A stretch of 64,000 nucleotides of DNA from NCBI RefSeq assembly GCF_900116545.1, contig NZ_FPCK01000004.1, positions 62,001-126,000 of the forward strand, in the 5' to 3' direction. The translations under genes were made by a program, and so were the position numbers. This document shows positions 1-9,777 of this stretch, piece by piece. The notes beneath the pieces are model-generated. The model was not told where the DNA came from. It saw only the letters and a program-made list of their open reading frames with translations, and made no database searches. The stretch is from Devosia crocina (GTDB lineage Bacteria; Pseudomonadota; Alphaproteobacteria; Rhizobiales; Devosiaceae). Within the stretch, counting starts at the first letter, position 1; each line of letters opens with the position of its first letter.

Positions 1-152
1 TCGGCGACCAGCATGGCGCTCCGGCCTCTCAGCGCCCACCAGTCGAGCAGCAGAAGCGCCAGAAGCGACTTGCCCGAGCCCGAGGGCCCGCGCAGCAGAA
101 CCCCCGCGCCGTCGACGAGTAGAGCCGTGGCGTGGATATTGTGCCGGCTCAT
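1..152 (-). CDS. hprK: HPr kinase/phosphorylase, N-terminal part (cut by window edge)
   Basis: The frame starts at the ATG at 152 and runs off the left edge, so only about 50 residues are visible. They hold a Walker A loop, GPSGSGKS at residues 22-29, in a context typical of the short alphaproteobacterial HPr kinase, which is reduced to the catalytic domain and acts on a serine of HPr in the nitrogen-type phosphotransferase system. The start overlaps the chvG stop codon as TGATG, which suggests translational coupling. The order chvI-chvG-hprK is a known rhizobial arrangement. The identification rests on the P-loop and the context; the rest of the protein is not in the window. Confidence 0.8.
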   Translation of the reverse strand, partial: MSRHNIHATALLVDGAGVLLRGPSGSGKSLLALLLLDWWALRGRSAMLVA

Positions 153-1939
153 CAGGCGCGGCGCGCGCGAGGCAGCGAAACGGTGAAAAGCGCCCCCGAA
201 CGGTCGGTGCGATTCTGCGCCTTGATGGTCCCTTTATGCGCATCGACGATCTGCTTGGAGATCGAGAGGCCAAGCCCGGAGTGATTGCCGAAGCTCTCGG
301 TTTCGGGCCGGTCGGTATAGAAACGCTGAAAGATCCGGCTGACATCCCCGGTGATCCCGGGGCCCTCATCCATGACCGTTACGACGATCGTGTCGGATTC
401 GGTCGAAACCGTCACCGTCACCACGCCCCCTTGCGGCGAGAAGGAAACGGCATTGTCGATCAGATTGGCCAGAACCTGCGCCAGCCGGGACTCATGCCCG
501 GTGATCACGGTGGAGCCGCGACCCAGCCGCTTGCCCATGACCACATCGACGCCCCGGCCCGCCGCCACGTCCTTCTGAATGCCGACCATGGCTTCAGCCA
601 AGGTCTCGATATCGACCGCTTCGGCACTTTCGCGCGCCAGTTCGGCATCGAGACGGCTGGCGCTCGAAATATCGGTGATCAGCCGGTCGAGCCGCTTCAC
701 ATCATGCTGGATGATCTCGGTCAGCCGTTCCCGATCCTCGGGCTTTCTCGCCAGCGGCAGGGTTTCGACGGCAGAGCGCAACGAGGTCAGCGGGTTTTTC
801 AACTCGTGGGCAACGTCCGCCGCAAAGCGCTCGATGGCTTCGATGCGATTATAGAGCCCATCGGTCATGCGCCTCAGGGCATGGGACAGATGGCCGATCT
901 CGTCGGGGCGATCCGAAAGATCAGGAATCTCGGCCCGCGCATTACCAGCTGTCTGCACTCGCTCGGCCGCTGCCGCAAGCCGGCGCATCGGCCCTGCAAT
1001 GGTGCCGGCAAGAAGAAGCGATAGCGCAATCTGCACCACGGCGGCGATCAGGGCGATGCGCAAAATGCTCCAGCGCTCCTGCGCCACCACCGAATCGATA
1101 TCACCCGGCGCCGTTGACAGGAGGATCACCCCAACGATCGCCCGCAGGCGCTGCACCGGCACGGCGACGGAGACGACGAGCTGATTGTGCTCGTCCACAC
1201 GCACGAAATCGGCAGGCGCTCCTAAAAGCGCGGAGGCAACCTCGGGATAGCGCGCGCCTTCAGCCGGACCATATTCCTGATAGCGCGAATAGGTATCCCC
1301 CGGCGCCCAGGCGATGATCGCATTCCACCAGTCGAGCAGGAAGAAGCGGTTCTGGTTCGAGGTGTCGATGGTCTGCCGGATCACCTCGCCGCGCGCATAG
1401 ATGGTCTCGCTGTCGAGGATAAGCAGGCCCCCTTGATCATAGATCCGGGCTCGCGTCCGCGTGGGGGTGATCAGGTTGCGCAGGAGCGGGGCGACCCGTT
1501 CGGGGCTGATCGGAAATTCCAGCGTCGGATCGAAATAGGAGAGCGGGGACACATTGCCCGCCTGCAGTTCCAAGAGCCGGTCGGGATTAACCGAGATGAC
1601 GTCGCTGTCGACCGTAGCCGACGCGGCAATGGCGGCTGCAATGATTTCGCCCTGGACGCGCAGGGATTGCACGCGTGCATCGATCAGGCCCGCGCGCCAC
1701 TGGTTGAGATAGAGAATGCCGACGACCAGCACCAGAAGGCCTGCCAGATTGAGCACGATGATGCGCCGTGTCAGGCTCGAAAAAATAGTGAAGTCGACGA
1801 AGCGCCGCAGCGCCCCGATCAGCTTGCCAAGAGGCTTGAGGGCCAGCCGCCAGCCGCGCCGGCCATGCCTTTCGGCACGCGCCGGCTTCGCCTTCGTGGT
1901 CGAAAGCGTTTCGCCGAGCTCGGGATCGATGCTGGCCAC
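152..1939 (-). CDS. chvG: ChvG-type sensor histidine kinase (BvrS/ExoS family)
   Basis: 595-residue inner-membrane histidine kinase. It has a basic cytoplasmic N-terminus, a first membrane segment at about 59-78, a periplasmic sensor region at about 80-290, a second membrane segment at about 293-314, a HAMP region, a phosphoacceptor H378 in FAADVAHELKNPLTS, and an ATPase domain with N, G1 and G2 boxes (NLIDNA, DEGPGI, GLGLSISK). Together with ChvI it forms the envelope and acid stress system of rhizobia and Brucella. The start is GTG at 1939, seven bases after an AAGGGG ribosome binding site and six bases after the chvI stop, so the two genes are co-transcribed. Length and neighbours match the family. 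Confidence 0.93.
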   Translation of the reverse strand: MASIDPELGETLSTTKAKPARAERHGRRGWRLALKPLGKLIGALRRFVDFTIFSSLTRRIIVLNLAGLLVLVVGILYLNQWRAGLIDARVQSLRVQGEIIAAAIAASATVDSDVISVNPDRLLELQAGNVSPLSYFDPTLEFPISPERVAPLLRNLITPTRTRARIYDQGGLLILDSETIYARGEVIRQTIDTSNQNRFFLLDWWNAIIAWAPGDTYSRYQEYGPAEGARYPEVASALLGAPADFVRVDEHNQLVVSVAVPVQRLRAIVGVILLSTAPGDIDSVVAQERWSILRIALIAAVVQIALSLLLAGTIAGPMRRLAAAAERVQTAGNARAEIPDLSDRPDEIGHLSHALRRMTDGLYNRIEAIERFAADVAHELKNPLTSLRSAVETLPLARKPEDRERLTEIIQHDVKRLDRLITDISSASRLDAELARESAEAVDIETLAEAMVGIQKDVAAGRGVDVVMGKRLGRGSTVITGHESRLAQVLANLIDNAVSFSPQGGVVTVTVSTESDTIVVTVMDEGPGITGDVSRIFQRFYTDRPETESFGNHSGLGLSISKQIVDAHKGTIKAQNRTDRSGALFTVSLPRARRA

Positions 1940-1945
1940 GGCCCC

Positions 1946-2662
1946 TTACTGCTCCTTAAATCGATAGCCGACGCCGTAAAGCGTTTCGATCATTTCGAAG
2001 TCGTCGTCTGTCGCCTTGAACTTCTTGCGCAGACGCTTGATGTGGCTGTCGATGGTGCGATCGTCCACATAGACCTGGTCGTCATAGGCCGCATCCATCA
2101 GCGCATTGCGCGACTTGACGACGCCGGGGCGCAGGGCCAGCGCCTGGAGAATCAGGAATTCGGTGACGGTGAGGGTCACGCGCTGCCCTTTCCAGGTGCA
2201 GGTGTGGCGCTCTTCGTCCATCACCAGCGAACCGCGCTCGATGAGCGCCTTGCCGGGTGCAGGCTCGACCCCGGTCGTGCCGGGTGCGGAAGGATCGCGC
2301 GGGGCGGAGCGGCGGAGGATAGCCTTGACGCGCTCAACGAGCAGGCGCTGGCTGAAGGGCTTGGTGATGAAATCGTCGGCACCCATCTTGAGCCCGAACA
2401 GCTCATCGATCTCCTCGTCCTTGGAGGTGAGGAAGATCACCGGCACATCGGACTTCTGGCGCAGGCGGCGCAACAGTTCCATGCCGTCCATGCGCGGCAT
2501 CTTGATGTCGAGGATGGCCAGATCGGGCCGATCGGCGGTGAGACCATCGAGACCCGAAGCCCCATCGGTATAGGTTGCCACCTGATAACCCTCGGCTTCG
2601 AGCGTGAGGGAAACCGAGGTGAGAATGTTCCGGTCGTCGTCCACCAGGGCGATCTTGGGCAT
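1946..2662 (-). CDS. chvI: ChvI-type response regulator
   Basis: 238-residue OmpR/PhoB-class regulator. The receiver domain covers about 1-120, with the acidic pocket DDD at 8-10, phospho-acceptor D52 in [10 protein letters not shown], and the conserved lysine in ITKPFS. A winged-helix DNA-binding domain follows (residues about 140-235, ending GVGYRFKEQ). It is the partner of the ChvG kinase encoded just downstream. ATG at 2662 follows AAAGG by six bases. It is divergent from pckA across about 250 bp; in rhizobia ChvI is reported to influence pckA and central carbon genes, so the shared intergenic region may be a ChvI target. That last point is inference; I did not see a clear binding motif. 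Confidence 0.95.
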   Translation of the reverse strand: MPKIALVDDDRNILTSVSLTLEAEGYQVATYTDGASGLDGLTADRPDLAILDIKMPRMDGMELLRRLRQKSDVPVIFLTSKDEEIDELFGLKMGADDFITKPFSQRLLVERVKAILRRSAPRDPSAPGTTGVEPAPGKALIERGSLVMDEERHTCTWKGQRVTLTVTEFLILQALALRPGVVKSRNALMDAAYDDQVYVDDRTIDSHIKRLRKKFKATDDDFEMIETLYGVGYRFKEQ

Positions 2663-2913
2663 CTTGTGCCTTTCTCTTTGCGACGCTTTCGGGCTCTTTG
2701 ACTGAGCCTGTTTCTTTTTGTCCTGCGCGACTTTGCAAGCGACAATTACGCGTTAAATATGGCGAGGCCAAGCCTGCCACGACGCGCGGCTCCCGTCCGG
2801 GCCGCCTCAGACTTCCGTCTTACGACCGATTTCGGGATGGCTGGCAAAGGCCCTGCCTGTCACCTTCCGCTCGTCCGCTGCTCTCCTTTGCGGCGGAAAA
2901 CGGAGACGGAAAC

Positions 2914-4509
2914 ATGCAAGCCGAAGACCACAGCGCCCTGCGCCAAGCCATTGTCGAAGCTGCAACATCGCTCGATGAAAACGCCATTGCCCCCGAACTG
3001 GTTGCCCAGGCCCTTGCTCAGGGTGGTGCCCGGCTGACCGCGCATGGGGCACTCAGCGTAGAGACCGGCGCCTTTACCGGCCGCTCGCCCAAGGACAAAT
3101 TCATCGTTCGCGACGCGCTGACCGAAGATCGGGTCTGGTGGGACAATTCGGGATCACTGTCGCCGGCCCAGTTCGATCTCCTTCTTGCCGACATGCAGGC
3201 CCACCTTGCCGGGCAAAAGCTCTTCCGCCAGGATCTGCTCGCCGGGGCCGATCCGCGCCACCAATACGATGTCACCGTGCTGACCCCGAGCGCCTGGCAT
3301 GCGCTCTTTATCCGCAACCTCCTGATCCGCCCGGGCGAAGGCATCGACACATCGGCTGACGCCATGCCGGTCACCATCATCCACGCGCCGCTGTTCACCG
3401 CCGATCCGAAGCGCCACGGCACCCGCACTGAGACTGTGATCGCGCTCGATCTCAGACGCAATATCGTGCTGATCGGGGGCACGCGCTATGCCGGCGAAAT
3501 CAAGAAGTCGGTTTTCTCGCTCTTCAACTTTCATGCGCCGGCCCAGGGCGTCCTGCCCATGCATTGTTCGGCAAATCTGGGTCCCGATGGCGAAGCCGCG
3601 CTATTTTTCGGCCTTTCGGGCACCGGCAAGACCACGCTCTCCAACGATCCGGAGCGTCCGCTCATCGGGGATGACGAACATGGCTGGAGCGCCGATGGCG
3701 TGTTCAACCTCGAAGGGGGCTGCTACGCCAAGACCGTCAAGCTCAGCGCCGAAGCCGAGCCAGAAATCTTTGCAGCCACAAGCCGCTTCGGCACCGTGCT
3801 TGAAAATGTCATTCTCGACGAGGCGACGCGCCGGCCCCTCTTTGACGATATCTCCTTAACCGAAAACACACGCGCGGCCTATCCGCTCGATGTCCTGCCA
3901 TCGGTCGCCCCTGGTGGCGCCGGCGGCACGCCCAAAACTGTCGTATTTCTCACTGCCGATGCTTTCGGCGTTCTGCCTCCCCTGGCCCGGCTTACGCCCG
4001 AACAGGCGGTCTACCACTTTCTTTCCGGCTACACCGCCAAAGTTGCAGGCACCGAGCGGGGCGTCACCGAGCCGCAGGCGACTTTTTCGGCCTGTTTCGG
4101 CGCGCCCTTCATGTCGCTGCACCCCACCGTTTATGGCGAAATGCTCGCCCAGCGTCTGCGCAGCAGCGGCGCCCAAGCCTGGCTCCTTAATACCGGCTGG
4201 ATCGGTGGCGCCTATGGGGTCGGCAAGCGCATCGACATCGCCTCGACCCGGCGCCTTCTGACAGCAGCTCTGAGTGGCGCGCTCGACAAAGCCCCCGCCC
4301 GCATCGATCCCTTTTTCGGCTTTGCCGTGCCCGAAGCGGTCGAGGGTGTCGAGCCGCATCTGCTCGACCCGCGGCAGTGCTGGACCGACCAGGATGCCTA
4401 CGATGCGCAGGCCCATAAGCTCGTGCACCTGTTCCGGCAGAACTTTCTCAAGTTCGGTCCCAGCGCCAGCAACGAAGCCGGCCCGCAAATGGCCGAAGCG
4501 GCGGAATAA
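2914..4509 (+). CDS. pckA: Phosphoenolpyruvate carboxykinase (ATP)
   Basis: 531-residue cytoplasmic enzyme that converts oxaloacetate and ATP to phosphoenolpyruvate, CO2 and ADP, the first step of gluconeogenesis from C4 acids. The N-terminal region contains the substrate-binding GRSPKDKF segment; the kinase 1a loop GLSGTGKTT at about residues 235-243 and the metal-binding IGDDEHGW segment follow. The open frame extends upstream to 2698, but the ATG at 2914 gives the usual family length and a normal N-terminus ([10 protein letters not shown]). It is divergent from chvI, the standard arrangement in Rhizobiales. Full length with no visible defect. Confidence 0.96.
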   Translation: MQAEDHSALRQAIVEAATSLDENAIAPELVAQALAQGGARLTAHGALSVETGAFTGRSPKDKFIVRDALTEDRVWWDNSGSLSPAQFDLLLADMQAHLAGQKLFRQDLLAGADPRHQYDVTVLTPSAWHALFIRNLLIRPGEGIDTSADAMPVTIIHAPLFTADPKRHGTRTETVIALDLRRNIVLIGGTRYAGEIKKSVFSLFNFHAPAQGVLPMHCSANLGPDGEAALFFGLSGTGKTTLSNDPERPLIGDDEHGWSADGVFNLEGGCYAKTVKLSAEAEPEIFAATSRFGTVLENVILDEATRRPLFDDISLTENTRAAYPLDVLPSVAPGGAGGTPKTVVFLTADAFGVLPPLARLTPEQAVYHFLSGYTAKVAGTERGVTEPQATFSACFGAPFMSLHPTVYGEMLAQRLRSSGAQAWLLNTGWIGGAYGVGKRIDIASTRRLLTAALSGALDKAPARIDPFFGFAVPEAVEGVEPHLLDPRQCWTDQDAYDAQAHKLVHLFRQNFLKFGPSASNEAGPQMAEAAE

Positions 4510-4521
4510 GTTTGCCCCCGC

Positions 4522-4544
4522 GCCCTCGGATCAAGTCCGAGGGC
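4522..4544 (+). terminator. Hairpin after pckA
   Basis: A perfect 9-bp stem (4522-4530 with 4536-4544) around a 5-base loop begins 13 bases after the pckA stop. It is followed by AAAA rather than a T tract, so it may be a 3' end stabiliser instead of an intrinsic terminator. Confidence 0.4.
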
Positions 4545-4642
4545 AAAACGGCGGTGTCGCCCACAAGCGCCCAGGTGAATACTTCCGTCTGGGGTTAGAA
4601 GAGAAGGGGCACAGGCAGCCCCGGCTTTCCGCACAAACAGAA

Positions 4643-4662
4643 ATTCCCGCTGACGCGGGAAT
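4643..4662 (-). terminator. Terminator of the SleB-like gene
   Basis: A perfect 8-bp stem (ATTCCCGC with GCGGGAAT, loop of 4) lies about 26 bases past the stop of the minus-strand gene ending at 4688. On the minus strand it is followed by a T-rich run (TTTCTGTTTG), as expected for a factor-independent terminator. Confidence 0.55.
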
Positions 4663-4687
4663 CTTGCCTGCCGCCAAACCGGAAATC

Positions 4688-5593
4688 TCAGTTGGGCGAA
4701 TAGAAAATGTGGGAGCCCACTTCGGCGACGCGGTCGAAGGTATAGGACCAGGAGGGGCGCACGGCGGTGGTGTGGTAGAAAAGCACTGACTTTGGCAGCG
4801 CGCCGATATCGGCACCGGTTGCATAGTCGGCATAAACGTCCTTGGCGAGAGCCACGGAACGTGCCCAGGCCTGACGTTCGCCGGGGCGTTCGTCGCGGCC
4901 GTCACAGGCAAAGGTAAACTGGCAGCGATAGCGGCCCTTGTCGGCGCCCTGGTAGATCACGCCACAGAGCGAGCCGGGATATTTGCTGGAGCGCGCCCGG
5001 TTCACGATCACATTGGCCACCGCCAATTGCCCATCGGCGCTCTCGCCGCGCGCTTCGTGATAGATGGCCATGGCCAGGCACTCGCGCTCCTTGTTGGCCA
5101 CTTCGAGCCGCTTGGCGGTCGGCCGGTAGCCATCGGCCACATAGGCCTCGAGCAGGTCAGGCGTGACAGTCGGTTTGGCCGCGCTGATCGGCTGCATGAA
5201 GCTGTCGATGGCCGAAAGAGCGGTGTTGTTGCTGCCCCCCAGCGAGCCACGGGCGATATAGCCCATCAGCACTTCTTCGCTGAGCGGGGCCTGCGGCCCG
5301 GCCAGGGTCACGTCCACCGAGCGGAGTTTTTGCTGGCGCGCCACGTAGTTGGCGAGCAGGGCATCGGTCAGCGCCTGCTGCCCGGCCTTGACCGGCACAA
5401 AGGATGCGCCGAGCGCCGGCTGCGTCCGCGTTTCGGCGATGTCGGCGGGAATTTCGAGCGGCAGGACGATGTCGGCATCATTGGCCTGGCTGGCGATCGG
5501 TGCAGCGATCAGAGCGGCGAGGCACGCAGCCGTTGCCAACAGTGTCACCTTGGATGCGGCGCGCGCGATCCTATGCCCCCAGCGTGCAGTCAA
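4688..5593 (-). CDS. SleB/CwlJ-family cell wall hydrolase
   Basis: 301 residues. The N-terminus has a basic start and a hydrophobic stretch at about 15-35 ending near SQA, which looks like a Sec signal peptide. A low-complexity linker follows, then a Hydrolase_2 domain from about residue 172 (ECLAMAIYHEARGES, QLAVANVIVNR, CQFTFACDG). E180 fits the catalytic glutamate of SleB-type muramidases or lytic transglycosylases. In non-sporulating alphaproteobacteria such proteins are thought to remodel periplasmic peptidoglycan. The start is TTG at 5593, supported by AAGGA seven bases upstream; no nearby ATG would keep the signal peptide. Monocistronic, with its own terminator downstream. Confidence 0.85.
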   Translation of the reverse strand: MTARWGHRIARAASKVTLLATAACLAALIAAPIASQANDADIVLPLEIPADIAETRTQPALGASFVPVKAGQQALTDALLANYVARQQKLRSVDVTLAGPQAPLSEEVLMGYIARGSLGGSNNTALSAIDSFMQPISAAKPTVTPDLLEAYVADGYRPTAKRLEVANKERECLAMAIYHEARGESADGQLAVANVIVNRARSSKYPGSLCGVIYQGADKGRYRCQFTFACDGRDERPGERQAWARSVALAKDVYADYATGADIGALPKSVLFYHTTAVRPSWSYTFDRVAEVGSHIFYSPN

Positions 5594-5863
5594 TGCCCCG
5601 TCCTTGCCCCTGAGCCCGTCCAGTCCTTCCGGCGAGCCTTCTGGTCAGACCGTCTGGCGGTCCGTCGTTGCGGGGGCCACACTAGCCAAGCCCGCTGCGA
5701 GATGGAAGCCAATTTTTACGGCTGGTTAACCATACGCCTTAGCTTCTTAAAACACGGTTAATCGCAGAGCGCGCAAAAGAAAACCCACGAAACTCATGGG
5801 CTTAATTCGTGCTCAAGCGAGTCTTGCCGGATTTGTTAGAATTTTATGCGCGTTTCGGCGCGA

Positions 5864-6532
5864 TCACATCTTAATGGGAAAGGCCGCACGATGGACGTGG
5901 CCGAGGCTCTCCATCACCGCAATGCCGAGCGCGAGAATGTCCTCGCTGGGATGGACAAGATCGGGCACCATGATGGTCTGCATCCCTGCCGCGTGGGCGG
6001 CCTGAACCCCGGCATGGCTGTCCTCGAGCGCGAGGCAATCGGCAGGATCGACGCCAAGCCGCTCGGCTGCCGTCAGATAAGGCTCGGGATGGGGTTTAGG
6101 GTAGGTAACGTCGTCGCGCGTGACGATCGTTTCAAACAGATCAAGCAGCCCCGCTGCGCTCAGATGGTGCTGGGCATGGGGATTGCGCGAAGAAGTCGCG
6201 ACCGCTGTCGGGATATTGTTGTCATGCAGCGCCGCGATGAAGTCGTGCACGCCCGCCTTGACGGGCACGCCCGCATGGGAACGCTCGCGCATGCTGACGC
6301 GGCATTTCTCGTCGAACAGCGCGTAGGGAAAGCTCACGCCATAAGCTTCCAGCAGAAGCTGATTGGTCCGCTCATGGCTTGAGCCAACCATGGAACGATG
6401 CACGTCCTCGGTCATTTCGAAGCCAAGGTCGGTGCAGACTTCGAAGACGATGGTCTTGAACAAGGACTCGGTGTCGAGCAAGGTCCCGTCCATGTCGAAA
6501 ATGGCGGCCTTGAAGGGTGCAAGCTGTATCAT
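5864..6532 (-). CDS. HAD-superfamily phosphatase, beta-phosphoglucomutase-like subgroup
   Basis: 222-residue cytoplasmic HAD hydrolase. Motif I is FDMDGTLLDTES with nucleophile D13 and acid/base D15; motif II is ATSSR near residue 113; the lysine of motif III lies in YPKPHPEPY; motif IV is LEDSHAGVQAA. The cap domain is alpha-helical (class C1), as in beta-phosphoglucomutase, phosphoglycolate phosphatase and sugar-phosphate phosphatases. The substrate cannot be told from sequence. It is divergent from selO. Only a weak ribosome binding site (GCGGG) is visible before ATG 6532. Confidence 0.85.
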   Translation of the reverse strand: MIQLAPFKAAIFDMDGTLLDTESLFKTIVFEVCTDLGFEMTEDVHRSMVGSSHERTNQLLLEAYGVSFPYALFDEKCRVSMRERSHAGVPVKAGVHDFIAALHDNNIPTAVATSSRNPHAQHHLSAAGLLDLFETIVTRDDVTYPKPHPEPYLTAAERLGVDPADCLALEDSHAGVQAAHAAGMQTIMVPDLVHPSEDILALGIAVMESLGHVHRAAFPIKM

Positions 6533-6626
6533 CCCGCATGATATAGGCCGATTTGCCCGCTCCCGCCAGCCGCACCGGCCGCAAGCCGGGCCTGCGCATG
6601 AGGCGCATCAATAAAGCAGTGGTTCC

Positions 6627-8036
6627 ATGACCGACTTCATCCCCGCCCAGAGCCACGCCGAACTTGGCCCCGATTTTTTCGATCCCGTCGCGCCCGCCGA
6701 CTTCCCCAAGACCATTCTCCGCCACCGCGATCAGCGCTGGGCCGGGCGGATCGGGCTCGGCTCGCTGACCGAAGAGGAGTGGCTCAGGCATTTCGGCCGT
6801 TTCGAGCCAGTGCCTGGCTCGTTGCCCCAGCCGCTGGCCCTGCGCTACCACGGCCATCAGTTCCGCTCCTACAATCCCGATCTGGGCGATGGCCGGGGGT
6901 TTCTCTTTGGCCAATGCATCGATCCCAAAGATGGCCGGCTTCTTGATTTCGGCACCAAGGGCTCGGGCAAGACGCCGTGGTCGCGCGGCGGCGATGGCCG
7001 GCTGACGCTCAAAGGCGGGGTGCGCGAAGTGCTGGCGACCGAAATGCTCGAAGCGCTCGGCGTTTATACCTCGAAGAGTTTTTCGCTCGTTGAAACCGGC
7101 GAACAGCTTTATCGCGGCGACGAACCCTCGCCGACCCGATCGGCGGTCCTGACCCGGCTCAGCCACAGCCATATCCGCATCGGCACCTTCCAGCGTCTCG
7201 CCTATCTCGAGGACACGGCCAATCTCGGTCGCCTCGTTGATTATGCCATCGCCAATTACTATCCCGAGCTTGAAGATGCGCCTGACCCCGCTGCCGCCTT
7301 CCTCCAAACGGTGGTCGAAAAGGTCGCGATCCTCGGCGCGCAATGGATCGCGGCCGGCTTCGTCCATGGCGTCCTCAACACCGACAACATCAATATCACC
7401 GGGGAAAGCTTCGACTACGGCCCCTGGCGCTTCATCCCGACCTATGATCCGGATTTCACCGCCGCCTATTTCGACCAGACTGGCCTCTACAGCTTCGGCC
7501 GCCAGCCCGACACCCTTGCCTGGAACCTGACGCGCCTTGCCGAATGCCTCGTGCCCCTCTCTTCGCTCGAAGCACTCGAGCCGGTGCTCAACACCGTCTG
7601 GCCCCTCTTCCGCAGGCAGCTGCCGGAGGCGATCCTTTCCCGGCTTGGGCTCGTGCTCCGGGACGAAGAGACAAACAATGCCTTCGTTACAGCGCTGTTC
7701 AGCTTTCTTTCGACCAGCAAGGCGCCCTATGAACAGTTCTTCTTTGACTGGCGCGGAGGCGTGATGAGCGCCGAACGCGCCGCTCGCAGTCCTGCGGCCG
7801 GGTTTTACGCCACCGAGGCCTTCCGCCCCCTCGCCAATGTCCTTGAAGCCCTTGCGCCGCGCGACGACGTCAATCTCGATCATCCCTACTTCGCCCGAGA
7901 AAAGCCTCGAACCATGCTGATCGAGGAGGTGGAAGCGATCTGGGCGCCGATCGCGGAAAGCGATGACTGGTCGGGGTTTTATGCGGTACTTGGGGAGATT
8001 GGGGAAATGCGGGAGGCTTATGGGGTGGAGATATAA
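6627..8036 (+). CDS. selO: SelO family protein adenylyltransferase (UPF0061/YdiU)
   Basis: 469 residues, a normal length for bacterial SelO, a pseudokinase-fold enzyme that transfers AMP to protein hydroxyl groups and is linked to redox stress. Visible family features are the nucleotide-binding segment FGTKGSGKTPWSRGGDGRLTLKGG (in two parts around residues 109-132), the REVLATEML helix, the catalytic-loop equivalent HGVLNTDN at about 246-253, and the metal-binding DYGPW that replaces DFG. The C-terminus has no selenocysteine signal. It is divergent from the HAD gene and convergent with the fructuronate reductase-like gene; a repeat element fills the gap downstream. Confidence 0.92.
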   Translation: MTDFIPAQSHAELGPDFFDPVAPADFPKTILRHRDQRWAGRIGLGSLTEEEWLRHFGRFEPVPGSLPQPLALRYHGHQFRSYNPDLGDGRGFLFGQCIDPKDGRLLDFGTKGSGKTPWSRGGDGRLTLKGGVREVLATEMLEALGVYTSKSFSLVETGEQLYRGDEPSPTRSAVLTRLSHSHIRIGTFQRLAYLEDTANLGRLVDYAIANYYPELEDAPDPAAAFLQTVVEKVAILGAQWIAAGFVHGVLNTDNINITGESFDYGPWRFIPTYDPDFTAAYFDQTGLYSFGRQPDTLAWNLTRLAECLVPLSSLEALEPVLNTVWPLFRRQLPEAILSRLGLVLRDEETNNAFVTALFSFLSTSKAPYEQFFFDWRGGVMSAERAARSPAAGFYATEAFRPLANVLEALAPRDDVNLDHPYFAREKPRTMLIEEVEAIWAPIAESDDWSGFYAVLGEIGEMREAYGVEI

Positions 8037-8149
8037 CCCCCTCCTAGCCTCCCCCTCCAGAAGGGGGAGAGATCTGCCGGTGGCTCACGGATTTCTAGGC
8101 AAGGACCGATGTGTTCCTCCCCCTTCCGGGGGGGGAGGTCAGGTGGGGA
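8037..8149. repeat. Dispersed palindromic element, family A, copy 1
   Basis: About 113 bp fill the whole space between the convergent selO and uxuB-like genes. Both ends are C/G-rich inverted arms (CCTCCCCCTCC near 8047, GGGGGGGAGG near 8130). Its first part, including CCAGAAGGGGGAG and GATCTGCCGGTGGCTC, recurs nearly unchanged in inverse orientation at 36672-36768. It may also end transcription of both flanking genes. Confidence 0.7.
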
Positions 8150-9622
8150 TTAGCCAGCCACCTTCGCTACGGTCGCCTTCGCGCCTTCGTCAAAAAGACT
8201 TTCCAGGTGCCCAACCACGGTCTCGCGAAATACCGTGTGCCCAGCCAGGTCCGTGCCGAACACTTCGCTGAGGCTGGCAAGCCCCTCGTAAAGCGCCACC
8301 GGGTTGTCCCCGGCATCGGCCGCAATCGCATGCATCTTGAGCGCATGGGGATCGCGCACGTCGATCTCGCTGCCCCCCTCGTCGACCCCGGTCACATAGC
8401 GCATCCAGGCCGCCACCCCGAGCGCGAGCCGGGTGATCGGCTGGCCGGCCTTGAGGCGATCGCGAATGGTGCCAAGCAGCCGCTGCGGCAACTTTTGCGA
8501 ACCGTCCATGGCGATCTGCCAGGTCCGGTGCTTGAGCGCAGGATTGCGAAACCGCTCCAGCAGCTCGTCACGATAAGCCCAGAGATCGGTGCCCGGCATG
8601 TCGAGCGTGGGCATGGCTTCCTCGCTCATCAGGCCGTGGATCAGCGTGACATAAGCAGGGTCTTCCATGACCTCGGCAATATATTGGTAACCCCCGAGAT
8701 AGCCGAGATAAGCCATGGTGGAATGCGAGCCGTTGAGCATGCGCAGCTTCATCAGCTCGAAGGGCTCGACGTCCTCCACCAGCTGTGCGCCGGCCTTTTC
8801 GAACGCCGGGCGGCCGGAGGGGAAATGATCCTCGACCACCCATTGGGTAAAGGGCTCTGTCATGATCGGCCAGGCATCTTCAGCACCGATCAGCCCCGCC
8901 ACTTCGGCCCGGTCGGCATCGGTGGTCGAGGGCACGATACGGTCGACCATGGTCGAGGGGAAGGCCACCGCCTCAACCCACTGGCCGAGCGCAGGGTCGC
9001 GCAAGGCGGCAAAGCGCGTCACGATGCGCTTGGCCGTCTCGCCATTGGCCGGGAGATTGTCGCAGCTCATCACCGTAAAGGGCGCAATGCCGGCCGCCTT
9101 GCGCCGCGCCAGCGCCTCGACCAGCATGCCGGGCGCCGATCTCGGGTCAGTGGGATGAGCGAGGTCGTGGACGATATCGGGATGGTTTTCGTCGAGTTCA
9201 CCGGTTGCCGGATCATGGCAATAGCCCTTTTCCGTTACGGTCAGGGAGATGATGCGGATCTTTTCGTCCGCCATCAGCGCCAGCAGCGCCTCGCGTTCGC
9301 TGTTGGCATCCATGACGGACAGGATCGAACCGATGACACGCGGATGCGTGCCCGCCGCATCGCGCACGGCAATGGAATACAATCCTGCCTGCGGCTCTAG
9401 CGCGTCCTTGGTGTCGGGCCGGCGCAGGCTCGCGCCGACAATGCCCCAGCTCGGATCGGCGGAAAGGAGATCATCGACATAAACCGCCATATGGGCCCGA
9501 TGAAAGGCGCCGATCCCCAGATGCACGATGCCTGGCGTGACCTTGCCCCTGTCGTAGTTCGGCACACCGATGCCCGGCTTGAGCGAGCCTAGAGTTGCGG
9601 GGCTGAGGCGGGTGCTGGTCAT
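8150..9622 (-). CDS. uxuB: Mannitol dehydrogenase family protein, probably fructuronate reductase
   Basis: 490-residue NAD(P)-dependent polyol/uronate dehydrogenase of the long-chain mannitol dehydrogenase family. The N-terminal Rossmann segment is GIVHLGIGAFHRAHMA (about 31-46); the catalytic K-x5-N-x2-H pattern appears as KLRMLNGSHS near residue 290. Family members reduce D-fructuronate to D-mannonate (UxuB) or oxidise mannitol; I favour fructuronate reductase because a 2-keto-3-deoxygluconate kinase gene is divergent at 9778 and both belong to hexuronate breakdown. Start ATG 9622 follows GGAAAG by six bases. The exact substrate is not settled by sequence alone. Confidence 0.8.
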   Translation of the reverse strand: MTSTRLSPATLGSLKPGIGVPNYDRGKVTPGIVHLGIGAFHRAHMAVYVDDLLSADPSWGIVGASLRRPDTKDALEPQAGLYSIAVRDAAGTHPRVIGSILSVMDANSEREALLALMADEKIRIISLTVTEKGYCHDPATGELDENHPDIVHDLAHPTDPRSAPGMLVEALARRKAAGIAPFTVMSCDNLPANGETAKRIVTRFAALRDPALGQWVEAVAFPSTMVDRIVPSTTDADRAEVAGLIGAEDAWPIMTEPFTQWVVEDHFPSGRPAFEKAGAQLVEDVEPFELMKLRMLNGSHSTMAYLGYLGGYQYIAEVMEDPAYVTLIHGLMSEEAMPTLDMPGTDLWAYRDELLERFRNPALKHRTWQIAMDGSQKLPQRLLGTIRDRLKAGQPITRLALGVAAWMRYVTGVDEGGSEIDVRDPHALKMHAIAADAGDNPVALYEGLASLSEVFGTDLAGHTVFRETVVGHLESLFDEGAKATVAKVAG

Positions 9623-9666
9623 GTGGTCTTTCCGAAGTCTGGCAAATCGGAAGCCAGCATAGAGAT

Positions 9667-9684
9667 TTCCAATCTTGTATGGAA
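9667..9684. promoter_or_regulatory. Possible operator in the uxuB-kdgK divergent region
   Basis: TTCCA and TGGAA form a 5-bp inverted repeat with an 8-base spacer between the two divergent hexuronate genes, 45 bases upstream of the uxuB-like start. A shared repressor site is plausible, but the arms are short and no regulator gene is adjacent. Confidence 0.25.
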
Positions 9685-9777
9685 GCCCATGCCTCGCTAG
9701 GAGAGAGCCGATGGCGCGCTTGCTCCGGTATTATCGTCCCGGCATAAGCGTAGCGTGGGATCAGCGGAGGAAAAGGC

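Noticed and set aside
2663-2913. Specific ChvI box or promoter between chvI and pckA
   Set aside because: TTGCAA at 2733 and TAAATA at 2754 are only 15 bases apart, and I could not identify a repeated ChvI motif, so no site is called.
5784-5800. Terminator of the HAD gene
   Set aside because: A CCCA/TGGG stem followed by T-rich sequence on the minus strand is present, but the stem is only four bases with an inner mismatch.
6372-7883. 503-codon minus-strand frame opposite selO
   Set aside because: It is the complement of a clear family gene. High GC at third positions leaves long antisense frames, and its translation has no recognisable domain.
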